A stretch of DNA of 64,000 nucleotides from Mucilaginibacter terrigena (GCF_004168255.1 NZ_SEWG01000002.1:620001-684000); one strand, 5' to 3'; positions 47,630 through 56,756 are shown, counted from the stretch's first letter. Notes: a model not told the origin generated them from the sequence alone. Numbers and translations: made by a program.

Positions 47630-48241
47630 TTATACCTTATCAGGTAAAATCTCATCATTACCGGGCTTTTCTTCATCAGTTTGTGGTGGGGCTAAATTTA
47701 TTGCGGGCTGGCCGGCTTCTTGTCTGGTAGGAGGGGCCTTCTCCGGTGGATTTTCCTCACCGTTATCTTTAGGTTTGTCGTTTTTATCCGCCTGTTTTTT
47801 GGCGGCCGGCCAATTTACGTGTTCACTATTTAGTATGCCTTCAACCCGGGTAACAAAAAGCGACTCTTTATCAACACCAGCCGCGCCGTAAGGGCCAACG
47901 TTAAAATTATAATAATGTATTTCGGGTTTAAGCAATTCGTAGGTAGAGCGATAACTCGCCCATAGTTCCTGGTAATTAAAGGTTTTTAATCCGGTTGTTA
48001 AAATAGCCACAATAACGGATACAATGATGACCAGTAAGTTTAATATATCCTCATTGCCGGATATGATTTTTGTTTTAAATCCACCTAAAGCCGCAAACAC
48101 GGGTGTTAATGCCGATAGGATGATTAGCACCCATTGAAATTTATTGTATTTGCTTTGATTTTTTGCAGATGAGTTGCTGTAATACTCCATCTGTTTAATG
48201 TAGCGCTCCTGCACGTACTTGTCAAAAAGGATCTTATCCAT
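47630..48241 (-). CDS. DUF4231 (SLATT-like) two-helix membrane protein
   Basis: 203 residues. An N-terminal amphipathic segment (YVQERYIKQMEYYSNSSAKNQ), two membrane helices (about 35-54 and 66-84), then NYQELWASYRSTYELLKPEIHYY, the pattern of DUF4231, which belongs to the SLATT group proposed as pore-forming effectors in nucleotide-activated conflict systems. The last 60 residues are a Pro/Glu/Lys-rich disordered tail, unusual for the family. It is divergent from the TIR-like gene at 48370, with 128 bp between. Function here is inference. Confidence 0.78.
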   Translation of the reverse strand: MDKILFDKYVQERYIKQMEYYSNSSAKNQSKYNKFQWVLIILSALTPVFAALGGFKTKIISGNEDILNLLVIIVSVIVAILTTGLKTFNYQELWASYRSTYELLKPEIHYYNFNVGPYGAAGVDKESLFVTRVEGILNSEHVNWPAAKKQADKNDKPKDNGEENPPEKAPPTRQEAGQPAINLAPPQTDEEKPGNDEILPDKV

Positions 48242-48270
48242 GGTTTAGATTTTCAATAAAAATAGTAAAA

Positions 48271-48295
48271 TAAATAGCTATTAAATTGCTATTTA
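48271..48295. promoter_or_regulatory. Inverted repeat in divergent promoter region (site 1)
   Basis: TAAATAGC (48271-48278) and GCTATTTA (48288-48295), perfect 8-bp arms with a 9-base spacer, 30 bp from the DUF4231 start. Possible operator shared by the divergent genes. The local AT richness makes chance dyads more likely. Confidence 0.4.
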
Positions 48296-48325
48296 TATAT
48301 AATAATATATAAGTTTATAAAAAAA

Positions 48326-48346
48326 CAAATACTGGTTTAGTATTTG
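48326..48346. promoter_or_regulatory. Inverted repeat in divergent promoter region (site 2)
   Basis: CAAATACT (48326-48333) and AGTATTTG (48339-48346), perfect 8-bp arms with a 5-base spacer, ending 23 bp before the ATG of the DUF4062 gene. As RNA it would be a small hairpin in the leader; on DNA it could be an operator. Confidence 0.42.
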
Positions 48347-48369
48347 AAAAAAAACCTAACCTTCCGCTT

Positions 48370-50037
48370 ATGGCCGGCCAAACTATACGGATATTTCTTG
48401 CCTCGTCAATAGAGTTAAAAACCGATAGGGAACAATTTAAAATATTTATTGCGGATGAAAACGCAAGGCTCAATTCATCTGACATTTTTTTAGAAGTGGT
48501 AGGCTTTGAGAATTTCTCAAACGCGATATCGGATGCCGGGCTGCAAGCCGAATATAATAAAGCATTGTGTGCGTGCGATATGGCGGTATTCCTGATATTT
48601 TCAAAGGTGGGGGTATTTACCGACCAGGAATTTGATGCTGCTATGGCGGCCTTCAAAAAAAATAACGCGCCCAAAATCTGGACCTATTTTAAAAATGAGG
48701 CGTTATACCCCGAATTGATAAAAGAGGAGGATATCAGATCGCTGTTTGCTTTTAAGAAGAAGTTAAAGGACCTGATGCATTACCGTACCAGTTACAATAA
48801 CATCGACCATTTAAAATACCAGTTTAAAGTAGAGCTTGATAATAAATACCCAACCCTGTTTGCTAATGTACAAACAGCAGTAGTTGACCCTGCAGAGAGT
48901 GGCCCCAGATCTGAAGTGGTAAATACCGAAACCAAGCGGGCCTATAATGAAATATTAAGCTTTAGGCTGTTTGAGGCTATTAGAGATAAAAACGAACGTG
49001 CTAAAGAACTTTTTGAGATAGCCGAGATGAACGAGGTGCTGTGGCAGAACGATATTGCCTACCGCAAAGAAGCCAAGGCCATAATTGCCAGCGCCTATGG
49101 TGTGCTTGGCGTGCAGCTGCGAAAGTTAATGGCCATTGGCGCGCAGGATAACGCCGCTGAAGGCCAAAGCACAGTACTGGAAAATCAAAAAAACTATATC
49201 ACCATATGCCACCTAACAGCCCTTAGGGCTATGCAGCTTTTATGTTTTACGCTGCTTTCAAAATTATGGGATGAAAAGAACAAAGGCCACCATTACGAAG
49301 CTGGCCAGGTAGATATGATTAGAAAGTTTTTTAACAGCCCGGTAGAAATGCCATTGGCCGGTTACAAAAAGTTACTATCAACCCTGCTGGCTATGTTTGA
49401 TGAAAAGCAATTGGAATACCCAATAGGCGAACTCAAAAATTTCGCGGCGAATATGGCGCCCGGGACCGACTTTATAGCGGCATGTGATAGCTTGAACGGC
49501 ATGTCGCGATCGGAATATACCGAAGAGGATTGTAAAGAGGCCGAAAGCAGCCTTACGGTGATGCTGGAGAATTTGAGCTTTTTAACCAATTACACCATGG
49601 AATCGATAAAAAATGTGGAGTACTTTGGCCTGCGTAATATAAAACAGTATTATGTGCACAATTATACCGCTTTGGGGTGCGATGAGAATACAACCATCGA
49701 CCTGGTAAAACAGCAGGATGCCCCCCTTAATACTTACGCGGTTCTGCTAAAAAATACCCGTATCGCTTATCAGCCTAAGTTAAACCTGTTCCCGTTCATT
49801 ATTGATGCGAATGCGCTCGCGGCCGAAAAAGGTGCCAAGATCTATTTCTATTCGTCGGCAGGTGCCGATGGGAGTTTAAAATACAGCTTTTGGGAAGATA
49901 GGGAGAATTTTATTTCCATTACGCAATCGCCAGATCAAAGTCAGGCAGGTTTTAATGCCAGCCGGTCTTTAGATGTGATCACTTTATTTGAAGATGCCCA
50001 ACGCGCAATAACCGGGGCAGAACAGCAGCCATCATGA
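48370..50037 (+). CDS. DUF4062 / TIR-like protein
   Basis: 555 residues. The N-terminal 155 or so residues match the DUF4062/TIR-like pattern: IRIFLASSIELKTDREQF (strand 1 and helix), ACDMAVFLIFSKVGVFTDQEFDAAMAAF and KIWTYFKNE. The Glu in TDQEFDAA is at the place of the TIR catalytic acid, but NADase activity is not established for DUF4062. The remaining 400 residues are mostly helical with no family I recognise. The stop overlaps the start of the STAND gene as ATGA, so the two proteins are almost certainly co-translated partners. Confidence 0.78.
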   Translation: MAGQTIRIFLASSIELKTDREQFKIFIADENARLNSSDIFLEVVGFENFSNAISDAGLQAEYNKALCACDMAVFLIFSKVGVFTDQEFDAAMAAFKKNNAPKIWTYFKNEALYPELIKEEDIRSLFAFKKKLKDLMHYRTSYNNIDHLKYQFKVELDNKYPTLFANVQTAVVDPAESGPRSEVVNTETKRAYNEILSFRLFEAIRDKNERAKELFEIAEMNEVLWQNDIAYRKEAKAIIASAYGVLGVQLRKLMAIGAQDNAAEGQSTVLENQKNYITICHLTALRAMQLLCFTLLSKLWDEKNKGHHYEAGQVDMIRKFFNSPVEMPLAGYKKLLSTLLAMFDEKQLEYPIGELKNFAANMAPGTDFIAACDSLNGMSRSEYTEEDCKEAESSLTVMLENLSFLTNYTMESIKNVEYFGLRNIKQYYVHNYTALGCDENTTIDLVKQQDAPLNTYAVLLKNTRIAYQPKLNLFPFIIDANALAAEKGAKIYFYSSAGADGSLKYSFWEDRENFISITQSPDQSQAGFNASRSLDVITLFEDAQRAITGAEQQPS

Positions 50038-52316
50038 AACAATACCCCTTTAAATTTTTAGACCCATACAGTAAAGATGACGCGAAATTTTTTTCGGGCA
50101 GGGACGAGGAGATAGCCCAGCTTTACGAGATGGTATTTCAATCGCCCATACTATTGGTTTACGGGGCATCTGGTACCGGTAAAACCAGTTTGATACAATG
50201 CGGGCTGGCCAGCAGGTTTGCCTCGCACGATTGGATGGCGCTTACCATAAGGCGCGGCGGCAATATCAACCTAAGCCTGCAAAAAGTGCTTGCCGATGCC
50301 GGCGGCAAAACCCATGCGGAAACCATAGAGCCCGGCTGGCTTAGTAAATTTAAACAGAAGAATACAGCCACCGATAACATGGGTGGGGATACGGTGATTA
50401 TAACAGCCCTTAAAAATATATACCTTAACGCGTTTAAGCCGGTTTACCTTATTTTCGACCAGTTTGAAGAGCTATACATTTTTGGAACGAAAGAGGAACA
50501 GACGGAGTTTATAAGATCGGTTAAGCAGATATTGATGGTGGAGCAGCCGGTGAAGATGATCTTCTCTATCCGCGAGGAGTTTTTAGGCTATTTGGATGAA
50601 TTTGAACGGGAAGTGCCGCAGCTTACGCGTAAAAAGCTGAGGGTAGAACCCATGAACGATACTAAGATAAAGCAGGTTATTCATCGGGCTACTGCTAACG
50701 AAAGTTCCCTGGTTACCATTGCACCCGGGGAAGAAGAACAGGTAGCTAAACTGATATTTGAAAAATTAAAGATCACCGAAAGGTCAAAAACTATCCAACT
50801 GCCTTACTTGCAGGTTTTTTTAGACCGCTTTTACCTGTCGATCACTAAAGATGAAAACAGGAAAACACCGGCTGTATTTAATTTTGAAGAAGTTAGTAAA
50901 CAAGGTAAAATAGGGGATATACTTCAAAACTTTCTTGAAGAGCAAGTAACCGGCATCAGCGCGAAGATGCTGCCCACGGATCACGACCTTACGCCCGAAA
51001 CGATTTGGAATATGCTTTCGCCTTTTGCTACGCTGGACGGAACCAAGGACCCAATAACCAAAAATAGCCTGTACGACAGGTTGCCCAATGTAGATAACTC
51101 CTCGATAGATACGGTAGTGGAAGCCTTTATTAACAGGCGTATTATCCGTTACGATGAGGATGCCGACAGGTACGAACTGGCGCACGATTCGCTTGCCAAG
51201 CGCATCGCCGAAAAAAGAAGCAAACAGGAAATTGCCCAACTGGAGGCAAAAAGTATCCTTAAGTTTAGAACAAGCCGCAATAACGCAACCGGCGAACTGC
51301 TATCTGAAACCGACCTAAACTTTATTGAGCCGCTTTTATCTAAACTGAAGCTCACCGACGAGGAGAATACACTGTTTAAAAAAAGCAAGCATGCTGCCGA
51401 ATTAAGGCGAAGATCGGAAGAGTTGCGGCTGATGAAAGAGAACGACAGCCTCAAAAAAACACAGAAATTATTAAAGAAGAATGCAAAATGGCAAAAGATA
51501 ATTATTGCAGTGGGGTTTGTTTCGTTCGTTATGGCTATTTTGTTTACTTACAACACCATACGATCGTACAGAAATTTACAGGCACTGCAGGCAAAAACCA
51601 AAAAGCTGATAGCATCGGTTTATTTTTACAGGGATAAAATAGGTTTATCAAAAGTAGATAAGGATGGCAAACAATGGTACGGTTTTATTGATAAGAACTT
51701 AGACGTTGTAATAGATTACAAGTACACAGATGCAGAGACATTTGACGATACAGGCTTTGCAAAGGTGAAGCGGGGCGGCAGATCGTACCTGGTGGATGTT
51801 GACGGAAATGAATACCAGGTCAGCACCAGCATCGATTCGTTAAATAACAGCACTACTGCACTATTTTTAAGCGCCCGCGACTTTAAAGAGTTCCCCAGCC
51901 GGATCTTTGATCATACTAATTTGAAAGTACTGATCCTGTCAGATTGTAACCTTGATGAACTGCCCCCGGGGATAGAGAAATTAGTAAACCTGCAACAGTT
52001 AGATATAGCGCAAAATTATTTTAAAACCATCCCGCCGGGTATTTTTAAATTAAATAAGCTAACCACATTAAACTTCTCGGGTAACGATTTGACGGGTTTG
52101 CCCCCAAACATTGGCGAGCTAAAAAATCTTAAAGAATTGCAGTTATACTGGAACCCGGATTTAAAGGTAACACCGGTAGAAATTAGCAAATTAACACTCC
52201 TGAAATGGCTTGACCTTACCGGTACGAGTATTAAAGAAACAGACATCGGGATTAAAAAGTTATCCGAAACTGCTCCAAACTGTAAGGTGATTTGGAAGGG
52301 GAGCCAATCATTTTAA
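50034..52316 (+). CDS. STAND ATPase (nSTAND1-like) with membrane helix, WG repeat and leucine-rich repeats
   Basis: 760 residues. ATPase: SGRDEEIAQL, Walker A GASGTGKTS (44-52), Walker B YLIFDQFEELY (Asp142), sensor-like SIREEFLGYL, and the winged-helix end YELAHDSLAKRIAEKR. A coiled/charged linker precedes one hydrophobic helix (about 486-506, IIIAVGFVSFVMAILFTYN). After it come a WG-type repeat (WYGFIDKNLDVVIDYKY) and four or five LRRs (L..L.L..N.L..LPP.I..L). STAND proteins are ATP-driven switches in defence and signalling. A single helix predicts ATPase inside and sensor outside the cytoplasm. Confidence 0.86.
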   Translation: MKQYPFKFLDPYSKDDAKFFSGRDEEIAQLYEMVFQSPILLVYGASGTGKTSLIQCGLASRFASHDWMALTIRRGGNINLSLQKVLADAGGKTHAETIEPGWLSKFKQKNTATDNMGGDTVIITALKNIYLNAFKPVYLIFDQFEELYIFGTKEEQTEFIRSVKQILMVEQPVKMIFSIREEFLGYLDEFEREVPQLTRKKLRVEPMNDTKIKQVIHRATANESSLVTIAPGEEEQVAKLIFEKLKITERSKTIQLPYLQVFLDRFYLSITKDENRKTPAVFNFEEVSKQGKIGDILQNFLEEQVTGISAKMLPTDHDLTPETIWNMLSPFATLDGTKDPITKNSLYDRLPNVDNSSIDTVVEAFINRRIIRYDEDADRYELAHDSLAKRIAEKRSKQEIAQLEAKSILKFRTSRNNATGELLSETDLNFIEPLLSKLKLTDEENTLFKKSKHAAELRRRSEELRLMKENDSLKKTQKLLKKNAKWQKIIIAVGFVSFVMAILFTYNTIRSYRNLQALQAKTKKLIASVYFYRDKIGLSKVDKDGKQWYGFIDKNLDVVIDYKYTDAETFDDTGFAKVKRGGRSYLVDVDGNEYQVSTSIDSLNNSTTALFLSARDFKEFPSRIFDHTNLKVLILSDCNLDELPPGIEKLVNLQQLDIAQNYFKTIPPGIFKLNKLTTLNFSGNDLTGLPPNIGELKNLKELQLYWNPDLKVTPVEISKLTLLKWLDLTGTSIKETDIGIKKLSETAPNCKVIWKGSQSF

Positions 52317-52654
52317 TGTAGGGTATTGCACTAAAAATATCTATATGCTTATGATATTCCTATAAAGCGGTAATTTATAATACATTATGGATACCTGTAG
52401 TTGTCTTACTACAGTCTTTTTCGCTTACCTGCTGTGCGAGCATTTTCATTTTAAAAAAGCTGTTTTTGCCCTTTGTAAATATGAAAAAGCTATATTATCT
52501 TTAAGTTCTGATTGCTTATTGGTTAAACTTTAGCAAATCAGTTAAGTACCTAAACCATTTGTATGAAATCTCTCTGCTTCAAAACCTGTTCTCAGGGGCT
52601 AATTTCTTATGAAAAAATTCGGGACACAGGTACGCCTTATTTATGTAATAAAAG
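52317..52654. other. Intergenic region ahead of the injection-system operon
   Basis: 338 bp between the STAND gene and the regulator. No terminator-like hairpin is obvious after 52316. It holds the promoter candidate at 52472-52503 and a 31-codon ORF (52563-52658, MKSLCFKTCSQG...) whose TGA overlaps the regulator ATG as ATGA; this could be a coupled leader peptide, but no clear ribosome-binding site precedes it. Confidence 0.4.
52472..52503 (+). promoter_or_regulatory. Candidate promoter of the injection-system operon
   Basis: TTTG (52472-52475), a 20-base spacer, and TATCTTTA (52496-52503), one mismatch from TAnnTTTG. The spacing is right for Bacteroidota promoters. It would give a leader of roughly 145 bases before the regulator gene. 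Confidence 0.45.
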
Positions 52655-53530
52655 ATGAGGGCAGAGAAATCAATAGTGATTGGGTGTGATGATACCGACC
52701 GGCTGACCTTATTATTAAGCGCTTTTAAAGAAACTTGTATTTACAATTTTAGGATAACAACTGTTACCAGGAGTGTTGACCTTGTTAAAATTTCGGGTGC
52801 GGTTGAACCCGATATTATTGTGATGAGTTTTTGGAACAATCAACTGGTAATTGATACTTGTTTCCCCGGCTCATCAGTATATAAAACGCCTGTTTTATGT
52901 ATAACACGCGGCAGCGAGATTGAGCGGCTCTGCTGGTCAGAACAACACATTATGTTTACCTATCCAATTGAACATCTAAAAATTAAGAACCACCTGTGTT
53001 CGTGCATCAATTCAATTTTTCTGTTGCAGGACGAACCATCGGCCGCGCTGCCACCTCCGGTTCCTGCGGTGTCCGAAATATCTTCTGTTCATCAGTCGCC
53101 GGGTTCTGCTGCTAACCTTAGCCGCTATATTATGGAGCTCGATCAAAAAACTGTTCTTTTAACCAAAGTGAAAAACCGTATTGCCGAACTGCACCAAAAA
53201 GCCGATATTTCGTTAAGAGCTGAACTTGGATCCATTGTTAGCGCTATTAAGATTGTGCAAAACGATAAAAATTTATGGATAGATTTTAAACTGCATTTTG
53301 AGCAGGCCAACCCTAATTTTTTTGAATTCCTGGCAGCCAAATACCCATATCTTACACCTATCGATCTTAAATATTGCTGTTACCTGAAAATGAATATGTC
53401 ATATGACGATATCAGGAACCTTTTGGGAATAAACCAGGAGAGTGTACGCACCCACACCTACCGCCTTAAAAAGAAGCTATCCCTTACCCGGGATGTAGAT
53501 CTGAGGAATTTTCTCAGGTCGGCTTGCTGA
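52655..53530 (+). CDS. Pseudo-receiver / LuxR-type HTH regulator of the injection system
   Basis: 291 residues. The N-terminal 120 residues have a receiver-like pattern (SIVIGCDDTDRL, EPDIIVMSFW) but the phospho-acceptor aspartate position is serine or nearby, so classical phosphorylation is doubtful. A Pro/Ser linker follows, then a helix and a C-terminal HTH (LTPIDLKYCCYLKMNMSYDDIRNLLGINQESVRTHTYRLKKKL). Proteins of this build often precede Bacteroidota eCIS operons, so it probably controls the genes that follow. The short gap (197 bp) before the next gene may hold a second promoter. Confidence 0.8.
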   Translation: MRAEKSIVIGCDDTDRLTLLLSAFKETCIYNFRITTVTRSVDLVKISGAVEPDIIVMSFWNNQLVIDTCFPGSSVYKTPVLCITRGSEIERLCWSEQHIMFTYPIEHLKIKNHLCSCINSIFLLQDEPSAALPPPVPAVSEISSVHQSPGSAANLSRYIMELDQKTVLLTKVKNRIAELHQKADISLRAELGSIVSAIKIVQNDKNLWIDFKLHFEQANPNFFEFLAAKYPYLTPIDLKYCCYLKMNMSYDDIRNLLGINQESVRTHTYRLKKKLSLTRDVDLRNFLRSAC

Positions 53531-53727
53531 TAAACTACTTGAATTTTTTTGACAGATCTTATTTAAATGGGCATCCTGTACATGCTTAATTCAGGCTGTC
53601 TATGTTTTGTCTATATGGATAATTATTTGCTGCCTGATGTTCACGATTGGTATACGCCCGGTTTTAACGCAACTGTTTTTAAGGTAGTAATTTTACTTTA
53701 CCCATTCAGGTAATATAAACGGTTAAC

Positions 53728-54297
53728 ATGATCAACGAGGCACTTCAGTTTATAGTTCAGGCTTTGAACCAGGCCCTTAAAAACAATTTTCACGCTGATG
53801 AAGACCTTGTTGTGATGAATAATGTTATCCAAACCGATGGCGCTATTCCCCTCATTAATCAGAATAAAGTAGTGCTTTCGCTTATTAATATTGAAAAGGA
53901 AACCAATAAACCTTTTAATACCTACAACCGGCCATTAGAGGATAGCAATTACTCATCAGGCAGCCCTTCGGAATATTACAACCTTGATATACTTTTCAGT
54001 TCTAATTTTGATGATTACGGGGAGTCGCTTAAAATGCTGAGCGCCGTGATCGCTTATTTTCAGGGCCATACATCGCTTACCCCGGCTGATCTTTCTACGA
54101 TACTCGGAGGGATCAAAAAGCTCGACCTTGATGTTGTGAAGCTTGCATTTCACCAGATGCATAGTTTATGGACAGCTATGGGAGCAAAGTATCAGCCATC
54201 TATATTATATAAAGTGCGTTTATTAAATATTCAGTCGGGCCAGGTAAGGGGGACTATTTCGGCTGTTACACAAACCACAAACCAGGTTATGCCATGA
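53728..54297 (+). CDS. DUF4255 / Pvc16-like sheath-terminal protein
   Basis: 189 residues with INEALQFIVQALNQAL, VVLSLINIEKE and SEYYNLDILFSSNFDDYGESLKMLSAVIAYFQGH, the pattern of DUF4255 (Pvc16_N). In the PVC and Afp particles Pvc16/Afp16 caps and ends the sheath-tube trunk. It opens the structural part of the operon and overlaps the next gene as ATGA. Confidence 0.88.
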   Translation: MINEALQFIVQALNQALKNNFHADEDLVVMNNVIQTDGAIPLINQNKVVLSLINIEKETNKPFNTYNRPLEDSNYSSGSPSEYYNLDILFSSNFDDYGESLKMLSAVIAYFQGHTSLTPADLSTILGGIKKLDLDVVKLAFHQMHSLWTAMGAKYQPSILYKVRLLNIQSGQVRGTISAVTQTTNQVMP

Positions 54298-55124
54298 AAA
54301 TAAATTACAATATATTTTTCGACCTGATGGTTGGGCATAATTATTACGAATCGGGATGGTGCGAATGTCTGACTTTTCAACCCGACCCTGAAACTAAGCA
54401 GTTATTTAAAAGATATCAGATAGGTATCTCATCAGTTGCAGGAGGTTTCAGGTTATATACCTTTGGGCGTAGTATAACCGCTTTGCAGAAAAGCTTAACT
54501 GATATTAGCAGCCGTGGATATTTTCAATTAAATATTATTTGTAACGATGCCTCGTTTTATAATTTTACCGAATTGCCCATTGATTGGGCGGGCAGTATCG
54601 AATATAATATCGGCAACACATCAGGCCAGGCTGCAAATGGCTCAATTATACTCGGCCCAACATTAATACCCCGCCAGCAATACAATTACGCCGGGAAAAT
54701 TCTTTTGAATTTTGAGGACTTTCCCTCTTTGGAAGAACAACCCCGGTTTTGCATTGAGTATACACCAAGGGCTACCCAGTGGCAGTATTACGTGATCAAT
54801 CAAAGCGCGGTAGAGTTATCCTCGCCGGTTATAGAAGATAAGCAGAAAAATACCTTTGATGGCCCGCAGCAAGTTATGACAGAACTTGGCCAAACGGCAA
54901 TGCTCTTCTCATCCGGTGATCGGCTTCTGCCGTTAAGCAACTGGCCTAAATATAAATTTAACCTTTTAAACCGCCTGCCACCAAAAAGCCAGGGAACCGT
55001 AACTGCCGCCACAACGGCCAAAATTGTTTTCAAGGGCTTACCTAACCCCAACCCCGACTTTGTAAGCCCGGTTTTGGTAAATAATCGGCAGCAGCTTTCA
55101 TCGCCGATGTACGTATACTTATAA
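54294..55124 (+). CDS. Uncharacterised injection-system component
   Basis: 276 residues with no known family. It starts INYNIFFDLMVGHNYYESG, then has a strand-rich middle (FRLYTFGRSITALQKSL, IEYNIGNTSGQAANGSIILGP, KILLNFEDFP) and ends with PVLVNNRQQLSSPMYVYL. It lies between the Pvc16-like cap and the sheath gene, translationally coupled to the former, so it is probably structural or an assembly factor. Confidence 0.72.
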   Translation: MKINYNIFFDLMVGHNYYESGWCECLTFQPDPETKQLFKRYQIGISSVAGGFRLYTFGRSITALQKSLTDISSRGYFQLNIICNDASFYNFTELPIDWAGSIEYNIGNTSGQAANGSIILGPTLIPRQQYNYAGKILLNFEDFPSLEEQPRFCIEYTPRATQWQYYVINQSAVELSSPVIEDKQKNTFDGPQQVMTELGQTAMLFSSGDRLLPLSNWPKYKFNLLNRLPPKSQGTVTAATTAKIVFKGLPNPNPDFVSPVLVNNRQQLSSPMYVYL

Positions 55125-55146
55125 TTAGCAATTTAAAACATACTTT

Positions 55147-56724
55147 ATGAACCTTTCAACAATCAGTTCTCCCGGAGTTTACATTAATGAACAAAATGCA
55201 TTCTCCAATTCGGTGGTCCCAGTGGCTACCGCCATCCCCGCCTTTATAGGTTATACGCCGCAGGCCGTATACGAGGGTAAATCTTACACCAACGTTGCGT
55301 TTAAGATCACATCATTTGCAGACTTTCAGGCAATTTATTGCTACCCGTCTCCGCCATCACCGGCACCTGCGGCAAAGCAATACGTACCACAATATTACCT
55401 GGTAGCGCAAAAAAGCCAACCGGTAACCGGTAACTATATGCTTATTAACGGTACCTACTATTCGTACGTACCCGATCCTAACTCGGTGTATTATTTATAC
55501 AATAGTATTATGATGTTTTACCAAAACGGCGGCGCTGATGCATACATCGTTTCGGTAGGTTCATATGGCGCAGCATCAGGCAAACCGGCAAATCCAGGGG
55601 ATCAGGTCATTAATTCTAATGTACAGTTGAATGACCTGCTTGGCGGCCTTAACATCCTTAAAAACGAGGACGAGCCAACCATGTACATCTGCCCCGAAGC
55701 AACCTTGCTTTCGATAGCGGATAATGCTACCCTGATGCAGGAAATGCTTTTGCAAAACTCTGAAATGGGTACCGCAATAAGTGTGTTTGATATAATAGGA
55801 GGTAAAGCCCCCGATCCGATCCTTTACACTAACGATATCACAACATTCAGAAGTAACACAGGCTCTAACGGGTTAAACTATGGTACTGCTTATTACCCGT
55901 TTGTGGGCACAACCATTATGCAGCCCGGCGATATTGATTATACCAACCTTTTTGGCGGAGATACAAAACAGCTTGCGCCGATAATTAACCCTGCCTCTGC
56001 GCCAGACCCAACCACTGCGTCTATTTTAAGCACTATACAATCGGGTTCTTCTACCATGACGGTACAGCAATTAAACAATGCGCTTCTTATTGCCAACCCC
56101 GTGTACAAAACTATAATCAACAATATACTTTTAGACCTTAACATACTTCCGCCAAGCGGGGGCATGGCAGGCGTTATGACCACTATTGACCAGGCAGCCG
56201 GCGTATGGCAAGCTCCGGCAAATACCTCAATTGTGGGTGTGTCATCGCTTCCAATAAAATTATCCGAGGCACAGCAGGGAAACCTTAACGTTGATGCTTT
56301 ATCCGGTAAATCTATCAATGCAATACGCTCATTTAACGGTATTGGCATATTGGTTTGGGGCGCCCGCACACTTGATGGCAACAGCGGCGATTGGCGTTAC
56401 CTGCCGGTTAGGCGCACAATGATAATGCTTGAACAATCGTGTAAACTGGCCGCGCAGGCCTATGTGTTCCAGCCAAACGTTAAAAACACCTGGGAAGCGG
56501 TAAAATCAATGATAGGCAGCTTCTTAAATTCTATTTGGAAACAAGGCGGGCTGATGGGCGCGAGTGCTGCAGATGCTTACAGCGTGGAGTGCGGGCTTGG
56601 TGCTACAATGACCGCAGATGACATAACCGCAGGTTTTATGAACGTAACCGTAAAGGTATCGCTGATACACCCTGCAGAGTTTATTGTGATCACCTTCCAA
56701 CAGGAAATGGCAGTATCAAGTTAA
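55147..56724 (+). CDS. Contractile tail sheath protein
   Basis: 525 residues. N-terminal SSPGVYINEQNAFSNSVVPVATAIPAFIGYTP and C-terminal WRYLPVRRTMIMLEQSC, AYVFQPNVKNTWEAVKSMIGSFLNSIWKQGGLMGAS and HPAEFIVITFQQEM are hallmarks of phage-like sheath proteins, as in PVC, Afp and Bacteroidota eCIS. It wraps the inner tube and contracts to drive it outward. Only one sheath gene is present in the window, against three in the PVC prototype. Confidence 0.95.
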   Translation: MNLSTISSPGVYINEQNAFSNSVVPVATAIPAFIGYTPQAVYEGKSYTNVAFKITSFADFQAIYCYPSPPSPAPAAKQYVPQYYLVAQKSQPVTGNYMLINGTYYSYVPDPNSVYYLYNSIMMFYQNGGADAYIVSVGSYGAASGKPANPGDQVINSNVQLNDLLGGLNILKNEDEPTMYICPEATLLSIADNATLMQEMLLQNSEMGTAISVFDIIGGKAPDPILYTNDITTFRSNTGSNGLNYGTAYYPFVGTTIMQPGDIDYTNLFGGDTKQLAPIINPASAPDPTTASILSTIQSGSSTMTVQQLNNALLIANPVYKTIINNILLDLNILPPSGGMAGVMTTIDQAAGVWQAPANTSIVGVSSLPIKLSEAQQGNLNVDALSGKSINAIRSFNGIGILVWGARTLDGNSGDWRYLPVRRTMIMLEQSCKLAAQAYVFQPNVKNTWEAVKSMIGSFLNSIWKQGGLMGASAADAYSVECGLGATMTADDITAGFMNVTVKVSLIHPAEFIVITFQQEMAVSS

Positions 56725-56756
56725 TCAATTTTATTACAACTTAAACATACAAAATA

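Noticed and set aside
48315-48674. Minus-strand ORF of 119 codons
   Set aside because: It is the shadow of the N-terminal coding region of the DUF4062 gene and has no family-like features.
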